DNA of 5,967 nt from the NCBI GenBank assembly GCA_027622355.1, contig JAQBZT010000187.1, positions 1 to 5,967 of the forward strand, written 5' to 3'. Below the pieces are notes generated by a model. That model saw nothing but the letters and a program-made list of their open reading frames with translations, was not told where the DNA came from and ran no database searches. The stretch is from a bacterium (GTDB lineage: Bacteria; UBA8248). Positions 1-5,154 of the stretch are shown here, piece after piece (position 1 is the stretch's first letter; each line of letters starts with the position of its first letter). The position numbers and the translations under genes are program-made.

Positions 1-18
1 GCTTTCATCTTTCTGGAG

Positions 19-47
19 AAAAAAAACAGCCTCCCCGAACGGGAGGC
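19..47 (-). terminator. Intrinsic terminator of the molybdenum hydroxylase operon
   Basis: Read on the minus strand, a perfect 7-bp GC-rich stem (GCCTCCC pairing with GGGAGGC, positions 29-35 and 41-47) with a 5-nt loop is followed after two bases by eight consecutive T residues (complement of the A run at 19-26). This is the classic rho-independent layout. It lies about 50 bases beyond the stop codon of the FAD subunit gene and closes the minus-strand unit. There is no T tract on the plus-strand side, so it should act in one direction only. Confidence 0.88.
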
Positions 48-74
48 CGGATAACAAAGGGCAGGAGTTGCGGC

Positions 75-96
75 GCGCCGCCGCACTGGGCGGCGC
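75..96 (-). other. Strong hairpin at the stop codon of the FAD subunit gene
   Basis: GCGCCGCC (75-82) and GGCGGCGC (89-96) form a perfect 8-bp all-GC stem with a 6-nt loop. On the minus-strand transcript the stem starts at the last base of the TAG stop codon. No U tract follows, so it is not itself a terminator. It could stabilise the 3' end of the mRNA or assist the terminator about 30 bases further on; both roles are inferred. Confidence 0.55.
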
Positions 97-959
97 TAGG
101 AACCAAGCGCCTTTTCGATCGTCCGCCGGATGAAGACGGGCGTCACCTGGCGGCGGTACGCATCGCTCGCCCGGATGTCGGTCAGGGGCTCCAGATCGTC
201 CAGCGACCGGGCCAGGACGCCGTCAATCGCCTCACGGGTCAGCTCCTTGCCCTTGAGGCCCGCCTCCGCCGCCGTGACGCGCCGGAAGACGGCCTCCACC
301 CCGCCGAGGCCGATGCGGGCCTCCCGGCAGGTTTTGCCGTCCGCCTCGAGCGAGACCGCCACCGAGATCGAAATGCACGGCTTGTCTTCCTTCGAGCGGG
401 TGGTGAAGCGCGTGTAGGCCGTGCGGAAGCCCTGCGGGAGGGGATCGATCTCGATCTCGGTCAGCAGTTCATCCGGCGCGAGGGCACACTCATAGTAGTC
501 CGTCCAGAACTCGCCCGCCGGGATCACGCGCTCGCTGCCATCCGCCTTTTTGGCCTTCATCCGCGCCTCGAGGACGAGGAGCGCCGCCGGGGGATCGGAG
601 GCGGGCTCGGCGAAACAGAGATTCCCGCCGATCGTGCCCGCGTTGCGGATGCGGATGGTCGCCACGTTGTGGAACACTTCGGACAGCAGGGGAAAGCGCT
701 CCCGGATGAGCGGAGAGGTCTCGATGTCGCGGTGTACCGTCCGCGCGCCGATGCGGACGCCGCCGTTTTTCGTCCCCTCGATGAAAGAAAGCTCCGCCAC
801 CCCATAGATGTCGATCAGATTTTCCGGTTCGAAAATCTTGGATTTCATCAGAATCGAAAGGGCCACGCCGCCCGCATACACTTTCCCCGCATCCCCGTGC
901 GCCTGAATGGCGGCGAGCGTCTCATCCACACTGTTCACAGCCACATAATGAAAAGCCAA
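96..959 (-). CDS. FAD-binding medium subunit of a xanthine dehydrogenase/CO dehydrogenase-family molybdenum hydroxylase
   Basis: This 287-residue protein is the flavin subunit that takes electrons from the molybdenum and iron-sulfur centres and passes them to an acceptor; it is cytoplasmic with no signal peptide. The FAD-binding part (about residues 1-175) carries both flavin-contact motifs: AGG at 29-31, with Ser36 and Met38 following, and TIGGN at 109-113 leading into PASDPPAAL (119-127). The C-terminal part (about 180-285) fits the CO dehydrogenase flavoprotein C-terminal domain. The length matches CoxM-type subunits (about 285-290). The TTG start is chosen because GAGGAG lies 7 nt upstream, homology begins at once, and the next in-frame Met is residue 38. 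It lies 64 bases after the large-subunit gene on the same strand, so co-transcription is very likely. The substrate is not evident, so no gene symbol is given. Confidence 0.93.
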   Translation of the reverse strand: MAFHYVAVNSVDETLAAIQAHGDAGKVYAGGVALSILMKSKIFEPENLIDIYGVAELSFIEGTKNGGVRIGARTVHRDIETSPLIRERFPLLSEVFHNVATIRIRNAGTIGGNLCFAEPASDPPAALLVLEARMKAKKADGSERVIPAGEFWTDYYECALAPDELLTEIEIDPLPQGFRTAYTRFTTRSKEDKPCISISVAVSLEADGKTCREARIGLGGVEAVFRRVTAAEAGLKGKELTREAIDGVLARSLDDLEPLTDIRASDAYRRQVTPVFIRRTIEKALGS

Positions 960-966
960 GGCTCAT

Positions 967-972
967 CTCCTC
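967..972 (-). promoter_or_regulatory. Ribosome binding site fixing a TTG start
   Basis: On the minus strand GAGGAG lies 7 nt before TTG at 959-957. An ATG in between (966-964) is in another frame and reaches a stop within about 15 codons. The Shine-Dalgarno spacing therefore supports TTG as the true start of the FAD subunit. Confidence 0.7.
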
Positions 973-978
973 AAGTCG

Positions 979-1007
979 TTTCCGGAATCCCGCCCCCTGC
1001 GCGGAAA
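979..1007 (-). other. Possible intercistronic hairpin
   Basis: TTTCCG (979-984) and CGGAAA (1002-1007) can pair as a 6-bp stem around a 17-nt GC-rich loop, in the 64-base gap between the two hydroxylase genes. It could affect mRNA stability or the ratio of the subunits. The stem is short and the loop long, so this is tentative. Confidence 0.25.
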
Positions 1008-1023
1008 ACATTCTTGACCGGCA

Positions 1024-3312
1024 TCAATTTCCGCTTGCCGCCTTCTCCCGCAAGGCGTTGAGAATCTTCTCCGGCGTGATCGGCAGCGTCGTGATGCGCA
1101 CGCCGACCGCATCGTAGACGGCGTTGGAGATTGCCGCCGAGGTCCCCAGCTGGGCCATCTCTCCCAACCCCTTGGCGCCATAGGGTCCGGTCGGATTCTC
1201 GGTTTCCACGAGAACCGTCTCCAGAACGGGAACATCCTGGGTGGTCATCAGTTTATAGTCGAGCCAATTGGGATTGACCGGCTGGCCGTCCTCGACCTGG
1301 AAATCCTCGCTCAAGGCGTAGCCCACGCCCATCAGCGCGCCGCCCTCGATCTGACCGACCGCACCCGCCGGGTTGACCACCGTCCCCACATCGTTGGCCG
1401 AAATGATACGGAGCACCTCAACAGCCCCCGTCTCCGTGTCCACCTCCACCTCGGCCACCTTGGCGCCGAAGGCATAGGCAGCCGACCAGTTGCCGTAGCC
1501 CGTGACCGGGTCCGGGGATTCGCTGGGGGAATCGTAGCTGGCCGCCGTGTAGACCGCCTCGCTCCCCTGCCTGTCGTAAATTTTCATGTAGGCCTGGGTG
1601 TGGGTGATCTCGCGATCGGGGGCGCTTTTGACGAAGATCTTCCCCTGCCGGGCGTCCAGATCGTTCGGGTCGCATTCGAGAATCTCCGCGGCGCCCTTGA
1701 AGAGCATATCGCGCGCCTTCAGCGCGGCGAGCCGGGTCGCCATGCCGTCAATCGTCGTCGTCCGGCTTCCCCGGACGCCCCACCCATAGGGGTTCACCGC
1801 GGTGTCGCCGTTGATGATCCGCACATCCTCGACGCGCACCCCCAGCGTCTCGGCGCAGATCTGCGAAAGGGTGGTGTTCGAGCCGTTGCCCATCTCGATG
1901 GTCCCGGAGAGCACCTGAACGGTGCCGTCCTTGTTCATCTTGATGAAGGCGCCGGCCGTCTCGGGGCCCATTGCGCGCGCGCCGGTGAAGTGGACGGCGG
2001 CGCTCAACCCGTAGCCGCGCTTTTTGCCGTCGGCGGAGGGGCGCTTCTCCTTCCAGGGGACGCGCTTCACCGCCTCCTGGACACACTGGGAGACGCCGCA
2101 GCTCGTGATCTTGGCGCCGATGATCGTGGTGGTCCCCTTCTTGACGAAATTCTTGAGGCGGAACTCGGCCGGGTCCATGCCGATCTCATGGGCATGTTTG
2201 TCCATCGCGATCTCGGTCCCGAAGCCGTAGCCGCCGTTTCCGACCCCGCGCATGGCGCCGCCGGGGGGGACGTTGGTGAAAACGACATCCGCATGGTGGC
2301 GGTAGGCCTTGAAGTTATAGAGACTCCCGCCCATGTGCGCCGTGATGGCGCCCACGACCGGGCCGTAGTCGGAGTAGCCGCCGTTCTCGACCACCATCTT
2401 GACCTCACGGGCCAGGATGATGCCGTCTTTGTCGGTCGCGATCCGGGTGGCGTGGAACTGTTTCGTGCGGTGCGTGCCGAGGAGAAACTCCTCCTGGCGA
2501 TCGTAGTAGAACTTCACCGGGCGCCCGAGTTTTTTCGCCGCGATGATCGAGAGGAAGTCGATGTTGAACTTGCTGGTCGCCTTTCCCCCGAAACCGCCCC
2601 CGATATAGTGGGTGATGACGCGGATGTTCGCCTCAGGGATCTTCAGGACCTTGGAGAAATACTGGCTGGAAAGGCTGGGGCACTGGGTGGAGTTGTAGAC
2701 CGTCAGATAGCCGTCCGGGGACCATTCGGCGATGGAGACGTGCGTCTCAAAGCAGCAATGCGCCTGCCGGGAGGAGGCGGTGCTGAGCTCGCTCACGTGG
2801 TGCGCTTCAGCGAACATCTTGTCCACGTCGCCGAACTCCATGTGCTTCGTGGAAGCGATGTTGTTCGGCCGGTAGTCGTGAATGACGGGAGCGCCTTCCT
2901 TCATGGCTTCGAAGGGATCGAAGACGGCCGGAAGCTCCTCGTAGTCCACATCGATCAGCTCGAGCGCCTCGATGGCGATATCTTCGGAAGTCGCCACCAC
3001 GGCCGCGACCGTGTCTCCCACGAAACGGGCCTTCTTCGCCAGCGGCGTCTGGTCGTAGCAGCCGGGAACGACGCCCCATACCACGTCATCGGGGATATCG
3101 TCCGGCGTCATCACCAGCTTGACCCCGGGGAGTTTTTTGGCCCGGCTGGCGTCGATGCTCCTGACGCGAGCGTGGGGAAGCGGGCTGCCCAGCAGTTTTC
3201 CGTAAAGCATTTTGGGAAGCAGAAGGTCCAGCGTGTACATGGCCCGTCCCGTCACCTTTTCGGGGGCATCCACGCGGGGGACACTTTTCCCGACGTAAAC
3301 AAGCGAAGACAT
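1024..3312 (-). CDS. Large molybdopterin-binding subunit of a xanthine dehydrogenase/CO dehydrogenase-family hydroxylase
   Basis: The protein has 762 residues from the ATG at 3312 and should be the catalytic subunit that hydroxylates a substrate with water at a Mo centre. An a/b hammerhead domain (about 8-130, including VPRVDAPEKVTG near the start) is followed by two Mo-cofactor domains (about 140-390 and 405-690). Visible motifs are STQCP with Gln210, likely near the Mo oxo group; GGGFGGK at 238-244; the active-site loop GGAMRGVG around 351-358; EMGNG at 473-477, where the family usually has GQG; GSR at 515-517; and GLGEM near the C terminus, with Glu718 as the probable catalytic base. The loop lacks the AYxCSFR signature of form I CO dehydrogenase, so CO oxidation is unlikely; an aldehyde, aromatic or N-heterocyclic substrate is more plausible. 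GGGAGGA precedes the ATG. The in-frame TTG at 3324 is rejected because it overlaps that site. First gene of the operon. Confidence 0.94.
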   Translation of the reverse strand: MSSLVYVGKSVPRVDAPEKVTGRAMYTLDLLLPKMLYGKLLGSPLPHARVRSIDASRAKKLPGVKLVMTPDDIPDDVVWGVVPGCYDQTPLAKKARFVGDTVAAVVATSEDIAIEALELIDVDYEELPAVFDPFEAMKEGAPVIHDYRPNNIASTKHMEFGDVDKMFAEAHHVSELSTASSRQAHCCFETHVSIAEWSPDGYLTVYNSTQCPSLSSQYFSKVLKIPEANIRVITHYIGGGFGGKATSKFNIDFLSIIAAKKLGRPVKFYYDRQEEFLLGTHRTKQFHATRIATDKDGIILAREVKMVVENGGYSDYGPVVGAITAHMGGSLYNFKAYRHHADVVFTNVPPGGAMRGVGNGGYGFGTEIAMDKHAHEIGMDPAEFRLKNFVKKGTTTIIGAKITSCGVSQCVQEAVKRVPWKEKRPSADGKKRGYGLSAAVHFTGARAMGPETAGAFIKMNKDGTVQVLSGTIEMGNGSNTTLSQICAETLGVRVEDVRIINGDTAVNPYGWGVRGSRTTTIDGMATRLAALKARDMLFKGAAEILECDPNDLDARQGKIFVKSAPDREITHTQAYMKIYDRQGSEAVYTAASYDSPSESPDPVTGYGNWSAAYAFGAKVAEVEVDTETGAVEVLRIISANDVGTVVNPAGAVGQIEGGALMGVGYALSEDFQVEDGQPVNPNWLDYKLMTTQDVPVLETVLVETENPTGPYGAKGLGEMAQLGTSAAISNAVYDAVGVRITTLPITPEKILNALREKAASGN

Positions 3313-3315
3313 AAT

Positions 3316-3322
3316 TCCTCCC
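3316..3322 (-). promoter_or_regulatory. Ribosome binding site of the large-subunit gene
   Basis: On the minus strand GGGAGGA is followed by ATT and then the ATG at 3312-3310. The spacing is short but workable. The site overlaps the alternative in-frame TTG at 3324-3322, which itself has no upstream Shine-Dalgarno sequence. This supports the ATG start and a 762-residue protein. Confidence 0.75.
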
Positions 3323-3370
3323 AATGGCAGCCCGGCAATACAAGTACCGGTGAAAGACTATTCAACCCCA

Positions 3371-3393
3371 GCGGGGAGCACTCCTCCTCCCGC
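3371..3393 (-). promoter_or_regulatory. Leader hairpin around a purine-rich SD-like tract
   Basis: In the predicted 5' leader of the hydroxylase operon, GCGGGGAG (3371-3378) can pair with CTCCCGC (3387-3393), with one bulged base and an 8-nt loop. On the transcript the stem and loop contain GGAGGAGGAG, a Shine-Dalgarno-like run about 70-80 nt before the real start codon. It may be a regulatory leader structure or a decoy ribosome site. I do not recognise a known riboswitch. Confidence 0.3.
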
Positions 3394-3430
3394 ATCGGCT
3401 GGGACCATACATCGCCCATGAAGATGCCGG

Positions 3431-3439
3431 ATTATAACA
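3431..3439 (-). promoter_or_regulatory. Extended -10 promoter for the hydroxylase operon
   Basis: On the minus strand the sequence reads TGTTATAAT, a perfect TATAAT hexamer with the TGn extension used by housekeeping sigma factor. The -35 region 17 bases upstream (TTTCGC) is poor, as is common for extended -10 promoters. Transcription would start near 3424, giving a 5' leader of about 110 nt before the large-subunit ATG. Confidence 0.5.
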
Positions 3440-3548
3440 AGAGGCGTCTCCCAGCGAAATCCCGTTTCTCAGGATATCTTTCTCTTCTTTATCCGCCCTG
3501 AAGATGGTATCCGTGAATACGCCCCGGAGGGATATTCCCCTTTCCAAT

Positions 3549-3577
3549 TTGAGGGCGGCCGGGCTGTGTGCTAGAAA
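3549..3577 (+). promoter_or_regulatory. Candidate promoter for the SDR-sulfurtransferase unit
   Basis: TTGAGG (3549-3554) and TAGAAA (3572-3577) are 17 bases apart, each matching four of six consensus positions. TGC precedes the -10 as a TGn extension. Transcription would start near 3584, about 36 nt before the ATG. A competing weaker option is CATAAT at 3594-3599. The match is imperfect, so this is a candidate only. Confidence 0.3.
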
Positions 3578-3619
3578 ACTCAGACCTGACATTCATAATC
3601 TCTCTTTTCCGAGGGCAAA

Positions 3620-4366
3620 ATGCCGATCAAATTCGATTTCACGGGCCGCAAAGTCATCCTCACGGGAGCCGCCGGGGCTATGGGCTCCCTCATCGCCAAA
3701 AGGTTCCTGGAGGCGGGGGCAAAGCTCTTTGCCACCGACCGGCCGGGGCCCCGCCTGGACGCCCTGGAAGGTCCCGCCGATCGCCTCCGGAAGTCCCCCT
3801 GCCACCTCGCGGATGTGGACGCCCTCCGGGAGAATGCGAAAGAAGCCCTCGGCTGGCTGGGAGGGTGCGACGTTCTGGTGAACACGGCGGGCTACATGCC
3901 GATTCGCGAGACCCTGGGCCTCACCAAGGAGGACTGGGACGAGGTGCTGGCCGTCAATCTTCTCGCCCCCTACTTCTACATTCAAGCGACCTTCGACGCG
4001 CTGAAGGCCTCCCCCGCGGGGCGCATCATCAACTTCGCCTCCATCGCCGGAAAGATGGGCGGCATCGGCCCGAACCTCAACTACGCCGCCGCCAAGGCGG
4101 GCCTTCTGGCCATGACCTTCAATCTCGCCCGGACACTCGGCAAGAGCGGCGTGACGATCAACTGCATCCTCCCCGGTCCGGCGCGGACGGGGCTGCACTT
4201 CGAGTCCCCCGACGAGATGCTCGACAAGGCCGAGGCGGCCCATCCGATGGGGCGCCTCACGGTGGCGGAGGATGTCTGGCCGGCCGTCCTTTTCCTCGCC
4301 AGCGAAGAGGCCGGGCACGTCAATGGAGAAGCCCTCGATGTCAACGGCGCATTCTGGACAGATTGA
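3620..4366 (+). CDS. Short-chain dehydrogenase/reductase, classical SDR, NAD-type
   Basis: A 248-residue, single-domain Rossmann oxidoreductase expected to interconvert an alcohol and a ketone in the cytoplasm. The nucleotide-binding turn reads TGAAGAMG at 15-22, with Ala where the middle Gly of TGxxxGxG normally sits. VNTAG is at 87-91. The catalytic tetrad is Asn113, Ser141, Tyr155 and Lys159 (YAAAK). Asp40 after the second strand predicts NAD(H) rather than NADP(H). The residue that usually contacts adenine is His62 instead of Asp. The C terminus (VNGAFWTD) is typical of the family. The start is supported by GAGGG 4 nt upstream of the ATG. This is the first gene of the plus-strand unit, and the next gene is a gapless paralogue. 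FabG-like enzymes share this fold, but the substrate here is unknown. Confidence 0.93.
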   Translation: MPIKFDFTGRKVILTGAAGAMGSLIAKRFLEAGAKLFATDRPGPRLDALEGPADRLRKSPCHLADVDALRENAKEALGWLGGCDVLVNTAGYMPIRETLGLTKEDWDEVLAVNLLAPYFYIQATFDALKASPAGRIINFASIAGKMGGIGPNLNYAAAKAGLLAMTFNLARTLGKSGVTINCILPGPARTGLHFESPDEMLDKAEAAHPMGRLTVAEDVWPAVLFLASEEAGHVNGEALDVNGAFWTD

Positions 4367-4393
4367 CCCTGGTTCGGAGGGACAGGCTCCGGC

Positions 4394-5140
4394 ATGAGCG
4401 CCCGATTCGACTTCACCGGCAAGAAGGTCATCGTCACCGGCGCCTCGAGGGGGATTGGCGCCGAGGTGGCGCGGGGGTTCATCGCCTCGGGGGCGAAGGT
4501 GGCCGCCGCCGGAAGGGACACAGAGCGCCTCGCGGCCATCGCGGGCCCCGCCGATCGGGTGCGGGCCTTCCCCTTCGATCTGGGCGAGTTGGAACTCCTC
4601 CCCAGTGTCCTCGGCGAGATTGTGAGCTGGCTCGGTGGGTGCGACGTCTTCGTGAACGCGGCGGCCTATCCGCTGCTGAAAGACCCATTGACCCTCGATG
4701 CCGCCGACTGGGACCTCACCTTGCGCGTCAACCTGATCGGGCCCTACCTCTGCATCAAGGAACTGATCGGGCCGCTCAAACAGTCTGGAAACGGGCGGAT
4801 CATTCTCTTCGGCTCCGTCGCCGGGAAAACGGGCGGCCTCGGGGCAAACATGGCCTACAGCGCCTCGAAGGGGGGTGTTTTCGCGATGACCTTCAACCTC
4901 GCGCGCGAGTTGGCCAAGAGCGGCGTCACGGTGAACTGCCTGACGCCCGGCCCCACGGAAACCAAGATGATGCTTTCCTTCCCCGATGAGGTGCTCGAGC
5001 GGACCATCGCCGCCCATCCGCTGGGGAGGTTGGGACGGCCCGAGGAGATCGCCCCGGCGGCCCTTTTTCTCGCGAGCGAGGAGGCGGCCCACATCACCGG
5101 CCATGCGTTCGATGTGAACGGCGGATTTTACACGAGGTAA
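4394..5140 (+). CDS. Short-chain dehydrogenase/reductase, classical SDR, NADP-type
   Basis: Also 248 residues, this oxidoreductase aligns end to end without gaps with the preceding SDR, at about 51% identity by hand count, so the pair probably arose by tandem duplication. The cofactor turn TGASRGIG (15-22) is canonical. The NNAG-like element is changed to NAAA (88-91). Asn113, Ser141, Tyr155 and Lys159 (YSASK) give an intact catalytic tetrad, and Asp62 sits at the usual adenine-contact position. Gly40-Arg41 after strand beta-2 points to NADP(H), unlike the acidic residue in its partner. GGAGGG lies 12 nt before the ATG, a slightly long spacing. The gap to the upstream gene is 27 bases and to the downstream gene 14 bases, which fits one operon. 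The substrate is not identifiable from the sequence. Confidence 0.94.
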   Translation: MSARFDFTGKKVIVTGASRGIGAEVARGFIASGAKVAAAGRDTERLAAIAGPADRVRAFPFDLGELELLPSVLGEIVSWLGGCDVFVNAAAYPLLKDPLTLDAADWDLTLRVNLIGPYLCIKELIGPLKQSGNGRIILFGSVAGKTGGLGANMAYSASKGGVFAMTFNLARELAKSGVTVNCLTPGPTETKMMLSFPDEVLERTIAAHPLGRLGRPEEIAPAALFLASEEAAHITGHAFDVNGGFYTR

Positions 5141-5154
5141 GGGAGGAAGATGCG

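Larger units (their letters stand above)
3313..3619. other. Divergent intergenic control region
   Basis: These 307 bases separate the divergent large-subunit and first SDR genes and hold no convincing coding sequence. The region is less GC-rich than the genes. It contains a promoter candidate on each strand (listed separately), a leader hairpin, and a cluster of short GGATA/TATCC elements: GGATAT at 3472-3477, TATCCG at 3490-3495 and again at 3508-3513 (18-bp repeat), and the inverted repeat GGGATATTCCC at 3529-3539. These could be operators. No regulator gene lies in the window, so the controlling protein is unknown. Confidence 0.6.

Noticed and set aside
1024..3312. Annotation as aerobic CO dehydrogenase (CoxL)
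   Set aside because: The AYxCSFR active-site loop of true CO dehydrogenase is absent; the loop reads GGAMRGVG, so only family membership is claimed.
3310..3324. TTG start giving a 766-residue large subunit
   Set aside because: The TTG overlaps the Shine-Dalgarno sequence of the ATG at 3312 and has no ribosome site of its own.
3359..3382. Seven-codon GTG leader peptide in the hydroxylase leader
   Set aside because: It has an SD-like tract, but such short frames arise by chance, and it has no run of regulatory codons, so it is mentioned only with the leader and not called as a CDS.
1600..3501. Long plus-strand open frame of 633 codons opposite the large-subunit gene
   Set aside because: It lies wholly antisense to a gene with clear family motifs, shows no recognisable domain, and is the expected shadow of strong GC bias at third codon positions.
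3362..3592. Small minus-strand ORF of 76 codons in the divergent region, considered as a possible missing [2Fe-2S] subunit
   Set aside because: It has only two Cys, no [2Fe-2S] Cys spacing, is about half the needed length, and runs through the predicted promoter.
3568..4989. Plus-strand frame of 473 codons overlapping the SDRs
   Set aside because: It is out of frame with two well-supported genes and is rich in Arg, Gly and Pro, as expected of a frame-shifted reading of GC-rich DNA.
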